Of a DNA stretch of 64,000 nucleotides, positions 27,501-37,020 are shown piece by piece. How positions within the stretch are numbered: the first letter of the stretch is position 1; each line of letters starts with the position of its first letter. Both the position numbers and the translations under genes were made by a program. The notes under the pieces were generated by a model. That model had not been told where the DNA came from and made no database searches. It saw only the letters and a program-made list of their open reading frames with translations. Origin of the DNA: Kastovskya adunca ATA6-11-RM4 (lineage in GTDB: Bacteria; Cyanobacteriota; Cyanobacteriia; Cyanobacteriales; Coleofasciculaceae); assembly GCA_019359445.1 (NCBI GenBank), contig JAHHHJ010000020.1, positions 1 to 64,000 on the forward strand. The letters are read 5' to 3'.

Positions 27501-27573
27501 CACTCTCTTCCCCCTTGCCTTGCTGTGTAACATAAAGATAATGTCCAAAAACTGCTGAAGATGGTCAACGCCT

Positions 27574-28530
27574 GTGCAAATTACTTTTTTAGGAACGAGT
27601 TCTGGAGTACCGACGCGATCGCGTAATGTTTCTAGTGTTGGTTTGCGTTTGCCCCAGCGATCAGAACTGTGGTTGTTTGATTGTGGTGAAGGCACGCAGC
27701 ATCAAGTGCTGCGGAGTGACCTGAAAATCTCTCAGCTACGGCGGATTTTCATCACCCATATGCACGGCGATCACATCTTCGGTTTGATGGGACTCTTGGC
27801 AAGCTGTGGTTTAGCAGGAAACCCAGATCGCATTGATATTTATGGCCCTGCGGGTTTAGACGAATACCTCAACCGCAGTGGCAAATACTCCTATACCCAC
27901 TTCTCCTACCCGGTTCATATCCACACCATTCAACCGGGAGTCGTTTACGAAGACGAAGAATTTACTGTCAGTTGCCGCCCCCTCAAGCACCGTGTTCCGG
28001 CATTCGGCTATCGAGTAGAGGAAAAAGACCGCCCCGGACGCTTTGATGTGCAAAAAGCAGCTGCTCTAGGGATTCCCTCTGGGCCTCTTTATGGCAAACT
28101 CAAACGTGGTGAAACCATCACCCTACCAGACGGTCAGAAAATTAATGGAGCCCAGTTGTGCGAAGCCCCAGAAGTAGGGCGCAAGTTCGTGTACTGCACA
28201 GATACGGTCTATTGTGAGAGTGCAGTAGAACTAGCACAAGATGCCGACCTGCTAATTCACGAAGCCACCTTTGCTCACCAAGACGCTCAACTGGCATTTG
28301 ACCGCTTGCATTCCACTTCAACTATGGCAGCGCAAGTTGCTTTGAGTGCAGGGGCAAAGCATCTGATCATGACGCATTTCAGCCCTCGCTATGCTCCCGG
28401 CAATGCAATTATGCTCAATGACTTGCTTCAGGAAGCACGGGCAATTTTCCCCAACACCCAATTAGCCTACGACTTTTTGGTGTACGAGGTGCCCCGGCGT
28501 CGCACAGAGCAGTTGGTGACTACGGGGTAA
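27574..28530 (+). CDS. rnz: Ribonuclease Z
   Basis: A 318-residue metallo-beta-lactamase-fold endonuclease that matures tRNA 3' ends lacking encoded CCA, which fits the CCA-less tRNA in this window. Metal-binding residues are in [13 protein letters not shown] (about 60-72), the Asp in YCTDTVY (about 212) and [17 protein letters not shown] and the flexible exosite region with [15 protein letters not shown] are as in bacterial RNase Z. The start is GTG at 27574, giving [11 protein letters not shown], the normal N terminus of the family. The composite repeat ends about 73 bp before it. Confidence 0.95.
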   Translation: MQITFLGTSSGVPTRSRNVSSVGLRLPQRSELWLFDCGEGTQHQVLRSDLKISQLRRIFITHMHGDHIFGLMGLLASCGLAGNPDRIDIYGPAGLDEYLNRSGKYSYTHFSYPVHIHTIQPGVVYEDEEFTVSCRPLKHRVPAFGYRVEEKDRPGRFDVQKAAALGIPSGPLYGKLKRGETITLPDGQKINGAQLCEAPEVGRKFVYCTDTVYCESAVELAQDADLLIHEATFAHQDAQLAFDRLHSTSTMAAQVALSAGAKHLIMTHFSPRYAPGNAIMLNDLLQEARAIFPNTQLAYDFLVYEVPRRRTEQLVTTG

Positions 28531-28735
28531 TGACCTGATTTGGATGAACCGCAAAGGAGCGATCGCCTACTAACCAGCAAAACATCTCCTTCGTTGTTCG
28601 GCTGTTAGGTAGGTAAAAATTCCTACCTTGTATAATTTATAACTAAAATCTTCTTCAGCTCCTGTCTTCGCTGAACGACAATAAGTAATAGCAATAACAC
28701 ACTATATTTTTGTCGGTCAGAGTGGAGACTTTCTC

Positions 28736-31700
28736 ATGTACGTCTATCGCACCACTCAGTTTAATCAGAAGGCAGAGCGGTACGGTATAGGGGTAAGGGT
28801 GGACGATCTTTGTGTCGAACTGGAGGCACAAAGAATTGATGAGGTGCAAACGCGGTTTGAGCGAGTTTATCCTTATCTCAAGCGCCGCATTCTCAATCGT
28901 CGCCTGATTGCCCGGATTTTGCGCGTCGATGATCAGGAGTTGCTATGCTTGCTCGACATCTTTAAGCGCGGTGACAATGACTACCAGCAGTTTCTAGAAT
29001 CACCACGAGACTACGGCAGGATATACCTAGAATCCTCCCTTAATCCGCAAGAACTGCGCGACTGGCTACAAAGTCAAAAAACTAAACAACAACCCGTCGA
29101 ACCTCTCCCAGAACTGCCTGCTGAGTTGCACCCCTGGCTAGAAACTCCTGGCTGGGAGATGGAAACCGTAACGGGAGACTGGATTATTTACGAAAGCGAA
29201 GAATGGGTGAGGCGCTTTAAACAACGGGACATCCAAACGGAGTGGGAAACTTACTATCAGGCGATCGCTGGCATTCGGGACAAAAGAAGTGAGTGTGAAG
29301 CGATCGCGGGTTATCCCCATGTCAAGCTAGCCAGCAAAAACAATTGCTACGTCCTGTTTAGCGAGATCGAAACCGCAGACACGGCGGTTGGAGGCGTGTT
29401 ATTTCTCCTCGCCCCCTTCCATCGCCAACCCTCCCCCGAAGAAGTGATTCAGGTGGGAGTAGCAACGGCACTTTTTGATGGTGTAAGTTCTAGCAGCATC
29501 TTATCTAGACAGTTGAGCCTAGAGGAATTGACGCCCTATGCTCAACGTTCCTACCCTGCCTACTTGCTAGCGGATGAAGAAAGCTGGCTGGCGATTGAGC
29601 GGGGCAAAGAGGCAAATTTGGCACTCTCCCCGGAAGAGGAAAAAATCCTCAAGTCAGTGTCTACCTCTGTTCCGGGGGAAGGAGCGTTACCGATATTTAT
29701 CAATGGACGCGCCGGAAGTGGTAAGTCCACTATGCTGCTTTATCTATTTGCGGACTACTGCTACCGCAAGTTTTATGACAAGCAGGGACATCGTCGGGGG
29801 GTGCCCCTACCTGGAGAGCCGTTATTTCTCACCTATAACGAGCGGCTTTTGGATGTGGCAAAACAAGGAGTGCAGCGGCTTTTGTCTTCTCACCATCGGT
29901 TTGTTGCCGAGCGCACTCAAAAAGATCAACTTCCCAATATTAATAGTTTCTTTCAACCGTTCCAGAAATTTCTCCTAAATTTACTGCCCGCCGCCGAACG
30001 CGATCGCTTCGATTTAGAGCGTTATATTTCCTTTCATCGTTTCAAGCAACTTTATCAGGGAAAAAGTCCGCCGGAATTTGGCAATACCACTGCCCGTGCG
30101 GTTCCTACGATGTTACAACTGCCCCAAGCTCGGAAATATTCCCCGGAACTGGCATGGCACATTATCCGCACCTTCATCAAAGGTGCGCTTCGCGGGGAGT
30201 GCATGACGCCGGAAGACTACCTAGAAGAAGTTCCTCGCAAGGAACAGATCATCTCTATTAAAAAGTATCAGGGAATTTACGAGACGATTTGGGAGCGGTG
30301 GTACCAGCGCATTACCGAAGAACAGGGGTATTGGGACGATCAAGATTTGATTGCCAGAGTGTTGGAACTCAAGTGTTACCCATCGGAGTACGTGGCAATT
30401 TTCTGCGATGAGGCGCAGGACTTTACCCGACTAGAGCTGCAACTAATTATGCGGCTATCGGTCTTTTCTCGCTATCACCTAGGCTATCAGCCGCTCAATA
30501 GCTTGCCCTTTGCCTTTGCGGGCGATCCCTTTCAGACATTAAACCCGGCGGGATTCCATTGGTCTAGTGTACAGGCGGTTTTTGATGCGGAAGTGATTAC
30601 CGCTCTCGATCCTTCCGAGCAGTTGAAACTAGTGGTTAACTTTCAGGAACTGGCGTACAACTACCGTTCTAGTCCGCCGATTGTGAAACTAACGAATTTA
30701 ATTCAATTTTGGCGGCGGGTACTGTTTGATATTGCTGAACTGCAACCGCAAACGGCATGGCAGCAAGGCAACTTCCCCCAGCCCCAAAAGTTCATCGTGG
30801 GAGAAACGATCGCGGCGGAGGAACTGAAAAACTACATTAAAGACACGATAATTATTGTTCCTTGTGAGGAAGGAGAGGAAGTTGCCTATGTTCAAAGCGA
30901 TCCCTTACTAGGGGAAATTTACTCGCATGAAGTCAGATTGCCCGATTCTGGTATCCGCGCTATTGACTACGGCTTAATCAAGAACGTGTTAAGTGCGATC
31001 GCGGCGAAAGGACTAGAGTTTAAACGAGTCATTCTCTACAAATTTGGTCAAGAATGCGATCGCCAAACTTGGCAAGCCAAGCGTGAAGGCAGTTCTCTAC
31101 CTGTACAGGTGGAATACTTTTTTAACAAGCTTTATGTCGCTGCTAGCCGAGCTACAGAGCGGTTGTTTGTTGTAGATTCACCCGAAGGCGATCGCTTGCT
31201 GTGGCAACATGCCAGTAAGGCAACGGAAGTGCAGGAACTGTTACGACAGGTTAAAAACCCCTCTACCTGGGAAGGTAGCCTACAGCTTTTGGAGACAGGT
31301 ACAGCGCAAACGGTGCAGGAAATGCGCGAAGATGACCCGGAAGCGATCGCGCAAGAATTTGAAACTAAGGGATTAAACTCAGAAAATCCCAGCTTGCTCC
31401 GACGCGCTAGACAGTTTTATCGTGGTCTTGGCGATACGGCAAAAGCAGATTATTGCGAAGCTTGGGCGCTGAAATTCGAAGCGCAATTTCAAGAAGCAGG
31501 ACGCTACTTTCTCCAAGTGGGAGAACTGGAGGCGGCGTGGCAATGCTTCTGGCAAGGCATGTGTTGGGAGAAGTTAGTCGAGTGGTGCTGCTACCACCCT
31601 GAAGTGCCGAAAGCAGAACTTCCCCTCGCCCTGTTCATGACAACAGCACCGCAAAATCAGGAAGCGGTGAAAACTTTTACGCAATTTCTTTGGAATGCAG

Positions 31701-33544
31701 GGTTTGTTGGCAACTTAGCAACGGAGGAGCCGGGTTTTGAAGAGCAGGGGAGCAGGGGAGCAGGGGAGCAGGCTTCGACGTCAGCTCAGCCGAACGGGAG
31801 CGGGGGAGCAGGGGAGCAGGGGAGCAGGCTTCGACGTCAGCTCAGCCGAACGGGAGCAGAGGAGCAGGGGAGCAGAGGAGCGGGGGAGCAGGGGAGCAGG
31901 GGAGATGAGGAGCAGGGGAGCAGGGGGGATGAGGAGAACATACTTCATACTTCATCCTGGGCTTCGCCCCGCTTCGCTAACATACTTCATACTTCTCAGG
32001 ACTCAGGACTCAGGACTCAGGACTTAGGACTCTCTTCCACTTCATCAATCCCCAATCCCCAATCCCCTATTCCCAAACAATGGCTCACCGTAGTAGCGGA
32101 GTATGCCAAGCGGATTGAGGCGTTGTTGCCTGTTGCCGAGTTCCAACTTGAGGAGTGGCAGCAGTTAGGGACAGTTTTAGAAGCCTTGGAGTCTGCGGGG
32201 TACAGCGGCATGTTAGATACTGCCGGAACCTGTTTTTACCGAGGGGAAAGCTATGCTAATGCTGTGCGCTGTTGGGAAAGTGGCGGCGTTACTCAGACGC
32301 GGCAATACAACAAGGCAAAAGCCGCCGTATTGGGGATGCCAGCGGGATTGGAATACTTAGCTAGGGTAGAACAGCTAGACGATCACGCCCGTTCTGAGCG
32401 CCTGATTACTGAATGGCAACAGGCAGGAAAACCCCGCACTCCTGAGTGGCTGAACTATGTGGCTCCAACGTTGGAAGCCTTAAATCAATATTCCAATGCT
32501 TTTATTACCTATACCTGGTTAGATCGTCCTGATAAAGTCAAAGCTTATTTTGAAAAGGCAAATGGCGAGACACAGCCCCTGCGAATTAAGCCGTTAAGAA
32601 TTTTGCTGCGGTACTATTTGCAACATCAGCATTGGGAAGAGGCGATCGCGGCGATGAAAACTTATCTTCCTACTCTGACTAGCGACAGGGCTGAACAAGT
32701 GGGTTTGAAGTTTGATGTTGTCTACGAACTTGCCTGCTCCCAATTAACTCCCGCCGCCCTAACTAAAGAGTTACAGCAAAGCTATGAGAACTTTCTCAAA
32801 ACCTATATTCTCAACGATTCTAACTGGCAGCACTACCTATCTATGCCACAACTAGGAATCGCGTTAGAAAAGGTTGGTTGTTTGATTGAGGCACTAACGT
32901 TTTACGAAAACTTTGTTGGCGATCGCGATCCCGAATGTTATCAGTTTGCTAGGGAGCGATGGTTAGCAACGAAGACGAAGCAGTGCAACGATGCAAACAA
33001 GCAGGGAAAGATTGAACAATCGGCAAAAATACGCCTAGAAATTGTAAAAAATGCCCGTCAATGGAGTATTGCCACCAATTCTCTTGACCTTGAACCCCCT
33101 GCCGCTCCTCAAGAGCGTCCAGAGACTGTCAAGTTGGTTAAAGCCAAAATAACGGCACTCAAAGCACCTCCCCTAGAAGGGCTACAACCTGTTATTCAAG
33201 GCTTACCCGCTGAGATAACGATTGAGCAATTTGATCAGGGAATTACCAAGTTTCAGGTGCGTCACCTGATTGTGAAAGTAATGAGTGCCGCCCAGCAAGT
33301 TTTAATTAAAGATGCTCTGAACGAGCAGGAGGTACGGGTAGATTTTGCCTGTTGTCAGGTGAATATAGGAGACGCGATCGTATCGGCAAGGGGAGGAAAC
33401 CAACTCTCTTTTACACTCTTTAAGAGTGGCTATGGTGGTGTTCTCGTTTGTGGTAATGAACAGCCGCGATTGGAACTAAGTCTTCAAGGATTATCGGAGA
33501 AAATTACGATCGAGCTGAGAGCCGAGCCGAAAAATTCCCCATAA
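28736..33544 (+). CDS. Giant SF1 (UvrD/Rep-like) helicase with TPR-like C-terminal region
   Basis: A 1602-residue protein. The N-terminal 110 residues resemble a small mRNA-interferase-like fold (weak evidence). Helicase motifs: Walker A NGRAGSGKST near 322-331, motif II CDEAQDF near 557, motif III AGDPFQTLNP near 595, NYRSSP near 640, and motif VI AASRATERLFV near 800. Residues about 870-1000 and 1120-1420 are Ala/Trp/Leu-rich helical hairpins like tetratricopeptide repeats. A beta-rich domain (about 1440-1602) ends the protein. Between the two helical parts, residues about 1001-1117 are encoded by repeats and read as EQGSRGAG-type low-complexity sequence. The plan recalls UvrD-TPR proteins such as animal TRANK1. 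The gene stands alone; a defence or RNA/DNA repair role is speculation. Confidence 0.85.
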   Translation: MYVYRTTQFNQKAERYGIGVRVDDLCVELEAQRIDEVQTRFERVYPYLKRRILNRRLIARILRVDDQELLCLLDIFKRGDNDYQQFLESPRDYGRIYLESSLNPQELRDWLQSQKTKQQPVEPLPELPAELHPWLETPGWEMETVTGDWIIYESEEWVRRFKQRDIQTEWETYYQAIAGIRDKRSECEAIAGYPHVKLASKNNCYVLFSEIETADTAVGGVLFLLAPFHRQPSPEEVIQVGVATALFDGVSSSSILSRQLSLEELTPYAQRSYPAYLLADEESWLAIERGKEANLALSPEEEKILKSVSTSVPGEGALPIFINGRAGSGKSTMLLYLFADYCYRKFYDKQGHRRGVPLPGEPLFLTYNERLLDVAKQGVQRLLSSHHRFVAERTQKDQLPNINSFFQPFQKFLLNLLPAAERDRFDLERYISFHRFKQLYQGKSPPEFGNTTARAVPTMLQLPQARKYSPELAWHIIRTFIKGALRGECMTPEDYLEEVPRKEQIISIKKYQGIYETIWERWYQRITEEQGYWDDQDLIARVLELKCYPSEYVAIFCDEAQDFTRLELQLIMRLSVFSRYHLGYQPLNSLPFAFAGDPFQTLNPAGFHWSSVQAVFDAEVITALDPSEQLKLVVNFQELAYNYRSSPPIVKLTNLIQFWRRVLFDIAELQPQTAWQQGNFPQPQKFIVGETIAAEELKNYIKDTIIIVPCEEGEEVAYVQSDPLLGEIYSHEVRLPDSGIRAIDYGLIKNVLSAIAAKGLEFKRVILYKFGQECDRQTWQAKREGSSLPVQVEYFFNKLYVAASRATERLFVVDSPEGDRLLWQHASKATEVQELLRQVKNPSTWEGSLQLLETGTAQTVQEMREDDPEAIAQEFETKGLNSENPSLLRRARQFYRGLGDTAKADYCEAWALKFEAQFQEAGRYFLQVGELEAAWQCFWQGMCWEKLVEWCCYHPEVPKAELPLALFMTTAPQNQEAVKTFTQFLWNAGFVGNLATEEPGFEEQGSRGAGEQASTSAQPNGSGGAGEQGSRLRRQLSRTGAEEQGSRGAGEQGSRGDEEQGSRGDEENILHTSSWASPRFANILHTSQDSGLRTQDLGLSSTSSIPNPQSPIPKQWLTVVAEYAKRIEALLPVAEFQLEEWQQLGTVLEALESAGYSGMLDTAGTCFYRGESYANAVRCWESGGVTQTRQYNKAKAAVLGMPAGLEYLARVEQLDDHARSERLITEWQQAGKPRTPEWLNYVAPTLEALNQYSNAFITYTWLDRPDKVKAYFEKANGETQPLRIKPLRILLRYYLQHQHWEEAIAAMKTYLPTLTSDRAEQVGLKFDVVYELACSQLTPAALTKELQQSYENFLKTYILNDSNWQHYLSMPQLGIALEKVGCLIEALTFYENFVGDRDPECYQFARERWLATKTKQCNDANKQGKIEQSAKIRLEIVKNARQWSIATNSLDLEPPAAPQERPETVKLVKAKITALKAPPLEGLQPVIQGLPAEITIEQFDQGITKFQVRHLIVKVMSAAQQVLIKDALNEQEVRVDFACCQVNIGDAIVSARGGNQLSFTLFKSGYGGVLVCGNEQPRLELSLQGLSEKITIELRAEPKNSP
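31738..32085. repeat. In-frame composite repeat inside the helicase gene
   Basis: Units of GGGGAGCA (four, then four, then more with GGAGATGA variants) surround two identical 28-bp blocks at about 31771-31798 and 31827-31854. Then follow ACATACTTCATACTTCATCC, a GGCTTCGCCCCGCTTCGCT block, AGGACTC repeats (about 31997-32030) and an AATCCCC triplet (about 32047-32070). The modules and their order match the intergenic element at 27198-27500. The total is in frame and adds about 116 residues. Confidence 0.9.
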
Positions 33545-33875
33545 GGATTGGTTTTATAGCAACAGGGCTGACGCAGAGCAGAAGTAAAAAAGTTGATTTT
33601 TCTGTAGGCGCATGGCATTGCCTTGCTCTTACTGTCAATTAACCGGATTTCATCTGAGTTTTACGTAAGCCCTATAGCAATCCTAGATGAATTATGAGTT
33701 TCAATTGGCAGGCGATCGCAAGTGATTTAGAACTGCTATATATAGCGCCTCTCAGGTGACGTGAAGTGGGCTGATATTTTTGAGCAAAGACACAGAGAAA
33801 AAAGATAATTGCCAGGAGAGGCAACACCAGCTTATTCTGAAGAACGCTGTTGCGGTATTGGGCGGTTAAGAGGCG
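33545..33875. other. Gene-free stretch before the acyltransferase
   Basis: 331 bp with AT-rich sequence and a TTACGTAAGCCCTATAGCA segment resembling dispersed cyanobacterial repeats. No gene, strong hairpin or RNA is supported. Confidence 0.35.
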
Positions 33876-34760
33876 TTGTTGAACTATATTGAGATTCTTG
33901 CGGGTAGGCGGCACAGTGGTGGCAAAACTTCTCGTCATCAGGCTGATGGGTGGTCGTTGGAGGAGCGCGATCCGGAAATAATTAAGGCGTGGATGCCAAT
34001 CTGGGAGTGGTTTTATCGCTATTACTTCCGGGTGCAAACTGAGGGCTGGCAACATATGCCTGCACGGGGAAAAGTGCTGATTGTTGGTTCCCACAATGGC
34101 GGTTTAGCCTCACCGGATACGTCCATGTTTATGTACGACTGGTGCCGTCGGTTTGGCTATGAACGCTTAGCTTATGGGCTAATGCATGGGGCGGCGTGGA
34201 AGTTTCCGATATTTGCGATACCAGCCTCTCAGGTAGGAGGAGTGCAGGCGCATCCAAAAATGGCGATCGCTGCCCTTCAAAAAGAGGCGGCGGTGCTTGT
34301 TTATCCCGGTGGTGCAGAAGATATGTTTCGCCCTCACCATCTACGCAACAAAATCTACTTTGCAGGGCGTAAGGGCTTTATCAAACTAGCCTTGCGGGAA
34401 GAAGTGCCGATTATCCCGGTTGTCTCTCACGGTGCCCACGATACGCTGATTGTTTTGGGAGATTTGTACGAGCAGGTGAAGCAATTGCATGAACAGGGTT
34501 TTCCCTGGCAGTTGGATCTGGGTACGGGGGTATTTCCTGTTTATTTGGGGTTGCCTTGGGGAGTGGGAATTGGCCCTTTGCTCAATTTTCCCCTACCGAT
34601 ACAAATTCATACCCGTGTCTGTGCGCCGATTGTGTTTGAGCGTTATGGACGAGAAACGCTTCGCGATCGCGATTATGTCGATGCCTGTTATGAAAAAGTT
34701 TGTACCCACATGCAGCAAGAACTTGATGAGTTAATCGCCCGTGTTAGTGGCAGCAAGTAA
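33876..34760 (+). CDS. Lysophospholipid acyltransferase family protein
   Basis: A 294-residue PlsC/diacylglycerol-acyltransferase-like protein. The block VLIVGSHNGGLASPD (about 68-82) corresponds to the NHSGG...D motif of this branch, with the catalytic His in SHNGG. VYPGGAEDMFRP (about 142-153) is the substrate Glu/Arg motif. PIIPVVSHGAHDT and a Pro-rich membrane-contact region follow. No in-frame ATG exists before the conserved LEERDPEIIKAW, so a TTG at 33876 or 33879 is the likely start, giving a short extra N terminus. The enzyme should act at the membrane face; acyl acceptor unknown. The M28 peptidase gene converges on it, 19 bp away. Confidence 0.88.
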   Translation: MLNYIEILAGRRHSGGKTSRHQADGWSLEERDPEIIKAWMPIWEWFYRYYFRVQTEGWQHMPARGKVLIVGSHNGGLASPDTSMFMYDWCRRFGYERLAYGLMHGAAWKFPIFAIPASQVGGVQAHPKMAIAALQKEAAVLVYPGGAEDMFRPHHLRNKIYFAGRKGFIKLALREEVPIIPVVSHGAHDTLIVLGDLYEQVKQLHEQGFPWQLDLGTGVFPVYLGLPWGVGIGPLLNFPLPIQIHTRVCAPIVFERYGRETLRDRDYVDACYEKVCTHMQQELDELIARVSGSK

Positions 34761-34779
34761 GTCACCTCCCTGCGTACAG

Positions 34780-35853
34780 CTAAGGCGGGGAAGCCAGCCC
34801 TGAGAGGTCAGTGATCGCATATTCCAAACCTGCCACTACTCTTGCAAGGCGATCGTAGTTAACTTTGTCGGGGGTATCGTTTGCGGTGTGATAGTAGGGA
34901 TAACGGAACGGTGCGGTGTCCGTCACCATGATTCCAGGATAACCCTGTTGCCAGAATGACCACTGATCAGACCAACTCACACCAGTAATTTCGTTGGGTA
35001 GAGCAGTCCCCTCAGACGGGAATTGGGTATGACGGCGGAAAGAGGCGATCGCATCCCTTACCAGTGAGCCAGAATCGACATTGCCAATGAAGCTGATAAA
35101 ATTCCCCTGAAGCGGATAGATGGAAGATAGCTGCGGTAAAGGATATCGCTGGCTACCGATTTTGTCAGAGTAGTACCCGATCGTTTCCAGACTGAGCATG
35201 GCAACAACGTTTTCAGATCGCTGTTTGCATCGAGACGCATAAACCAGACTTCCCATTCCTTCTGAGAAGAAAAAAGGCGGCTCCTCATTAACAAACTCTA
35301 CAAACCGTAAGGTTCTTTCAGGCTTTTTCCCAGCAAACAGACGCGCTAATTCTAAAGTGGCAGCAGCACCTGTGCCGTTGTCGTTTGCGCCGGGACTGCC
35401 AGATACCGAGTCGTAGTGTCCGCCGACGATGACAATCTCGTCAGCTCGTTGAGTACCGGGGATTTCGACTTCAAGATTATAGTAAGTCTGGTTGTCAATC
35501 GTGTATCCCTGGCGCTGGACTTTATACCCAGCTTGAGCGAATGAAGCGTCTAGGAAATCAGCCGCCGCCATTAGTTCCTTGTAGTGTAGGTAGTTGCGTT
35601 CCCCAATTTCACTCCCCAGCTTTTCTACATCCCGTTGCAGGGCATCCCGTAGCGCCACTTCCTTTTGGGTTAAGGGTGGCAACTCCCCTCGGTAACTTTC
35701 TCCGGGCATCTGAATCATCGTGAACCCCCAGCTAATCAGAATACCCAGAGTGATGAGGAGTACCGTCAACAGGAGTAGGGCGGCTCGAAAAAGCCATTGC
35801 ACGCCCAATGGATGGTTTTTGTTGATGTCCCGCTCATCCACAACTTCTCTCAT
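34780..35853 (-). CDS. M28-family zinc aminopeptidase, membrane-anchored
   Basis: A 357-residue protein with one N-terminal membrane helix (about 25-50), so the catalytic domain faces the periplasm. The peptidase core has VIVGGHYDSV (His and Asp metal ligands, about 143-152), GANDNGTGAAA (bridging Asp), FVNEEPPFF (catalytic Glu pair), SLETIGYY, and YHTANDTPDKVNY with the last His ligand. All zinc ligands are visible. The family removes N-terminal residues from peptides. It converges with the acyltransferase gene. Confidence 0.92.
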   Translation of the reverse strand: MREVVDERDINKNHPLGVQWLFRAALLLLTVLLITLGILISWGFTMIQMPGESYRGELPPLTQKEVALRDALQRDVEKLGSEIGERNYLHYKELMAAADFLDASFAQAGYKVQRQGYTIDNQTYYNLEVEIPGTQRADEIVIVGGHYDSVSGSPGANDNGTGAAATLELARLFAGKKPERTLRFVEFVNEEPPFFFSEGMGSLVYASRCKQRSENVVAMLSLETIGYYSDKIGSQRYPLPQLSSIYPLQGNFISFIGNVDSGSLVRDAIASFRRHTQFPSEGTALPNEITGVSWSDQWSFWQQGYPGIMVTDTAPFRYPYYHTANDTPDKVNYDRLARVVAGLEYAITDLSGLASPP

Positions 35854-36051
35854 CGATCAGGACTTACAAGAGAGGGTATTCAGGTATTTCAGTAGCTTAA
35901 AAGGTTTGTCTGACAGAAACCTGGCTCTGTGGTGGGATATGGTATTGCTAACAAGAGCAGCGCCTCGAATTTTAGCGCTTTACAAGTAAGCGATCGCTCT
36001 GAGCCAACCTGATCTCAACTGTTACAGGAGATAGTTATGTAAGATTGACGT

Positions 36052-36345
36052 ATGAACGTTGTGTATCACTTGCAGGGTGCTGAGTTTGAGTGGGATGAGA
36101 ACAAAGCACAGAGCAATTTTGACAAGCATGGTGTGACCTTTGAAGAGGCGGCTGAGGTCTTCTTTGACCCCTTCTATCAAACAGGTGATGCTTCAGCTAA
36201 TAACGAACAGCGTGATTTTATCATTGGATATTCAGTTTCTGAGCGACTTTTACTAGCTGTCTATGTAGAACGTAGGGAGCGAATACGAATTGTTTCTGCT
36301 CGTGTTACTACTCGTACTGAACGGAAATTATATGAACAAGCCTGA
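36052..36345 (+). CDS. brnT: BrnT-family ribonuclease toxin
   Basis: A 97-residue protein of the BrnT family (RelE-like fold). It starts with the family signature FEWDENKAQSNFDKHGVTFEEA, continues with VFFDP, and ends RIRIVSARVTTRTERKLYEQA, which matches the strand holding the catalytic Arg residues. The stop overlaps the antitoxin start by 14 bp, so the pair is translationally linked. It opens an AT-rich accessory stretch. Confidence 0.9.
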   Translation: MNVVYHLQGAEFEWDENKAQSNFDKHGVTFEEAAEVFFDPFYQTGDASANNEQRDFIIGYSVSERLLLAVYVERRERIRIVSARVTTRTERKLYEQA

Positions 36346-36628
36346 CGAAGAGTTTGAATTGCGTTTGCGTCCGCGAGTGACTGAGACAGTATCAATTGAG
36401 ATTCCCGCAGACACTCTGGAGTCGCTCAAGAAAGTGGCTGCAAGTCAAGATATGTCAATGGAAGCTCTGCTTAAGTTTTATATTGGGAAAAGCTTACGAC
36501 AAGATTTAACTAAACTTTTCTCGGAGCGTATTCTAGACACAACAGCTCAAGTACTTACAAGGCACATTGAGTCGGAAGAGGAAATTGCAGCAATTCTACG
36601 AGAAATTCGAGGGGAAGCCGTTGGTTAG
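36332..36628 (+). CDS. brnA: BrnA/CopG-type ribbon-helix-helix antitoxin
   Basis: A 98-residue protein. The ATG at 36332 (MNKPDEEFEL) lies inside the toxin's last codons and is more likely than the frame's upstream ATG at 36290, which would add an unrelated hydrophobic stretch. A short ribbon (TVSIEIPADTLESLKKVAASQ) followed by two helices fits ribbon-helix-helix DNA binding. The tail is charged and helical. BrnA proteins neutralise BrnT and repress the operon. Family-level identification is weaker than for the toxin. Confidence 0.8.
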   Translation: MNKPDEEFELRLRPRVTETVSIEIPADTLESLKKVAASQDMSMEALLKFYIGKSLRQDLTKLFSERILDTTAQVLTRHIESEEEIAAILREIRGEAVG

Positions 36629-36681
36629 ATTAGAAGTAATCGTATTGGAAGAAGGGCGATAGCTCGACTGCAATATATAAA

Positions 36682-36738
36682 GTGGGCACTGTTAGCTTAA
36701 CTGCTGACAACCAATTGTTTTTGCTTTGAAGTGCCCAC
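36682..36738. repeat. 9-bp inverted repeat GTGGGCACT...AGTGCCCAC
   Basis: Perfect arms at 36682-36690 and 36730-36738, 39 bp apart, with GTTAGCT and AGCTAAC continuing nearby. It lies about 55 bp after the antitoxin gene. It could be a terminator without a T-run, or a trace of a mobile-element end. The rest of 36629-37020 is AT-rich and gene-free. Confidence 0.5.
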
Positions 36739-36993
36739 CCGACAGCTAACAACTAACTAATTTTTCAAAAGTCTGAAATTGAGTTACTTGCTTCATTAAA
36801 TTTGACAGTTCTGGATTAAAACAATTGTTCTATCAAATAGCAACATAATTAAGTTTAGGTTAGCTTAAATTAACAACAAACGAATTGCTGAGGCTAGTTG
36901 CCTTGGCACTTTATTTTAGTAGTATAAATGTACTGATATTTTACATAAGCTTCGACGCTGTAAGGGTTATTTTAGCTTAAACCTATAGGTCAT

Positions 36994-37020
36994 CTTTAGC
37001 TCAGAGTTCTGAGCTTAAAG
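36994..37020. promoter_or_regulatory. Palindrome abutting the start codon of the zinc-ribbon gene
   Basis: CTTTAGCTCAGA pairs with TCTGAGCTTAAAG across GT, with one bulge. It ends exactly at base 37020 and the ATG follows at 37021. No Shine-Dalgarno sequence is visible. Such a site could be an operator for the encoded DNA-binding protein, or an RNA hairpin limiting translation. Confidence 0.55.

Noticed and set aside
27152-27558. Several long frames on both strands with Pro/Cys- or Gly/Gln-rich repeats
   Set aside because: They arise only because the 8-bp G-rich array has no stop codons in any frame; there is no real gene start or homology.
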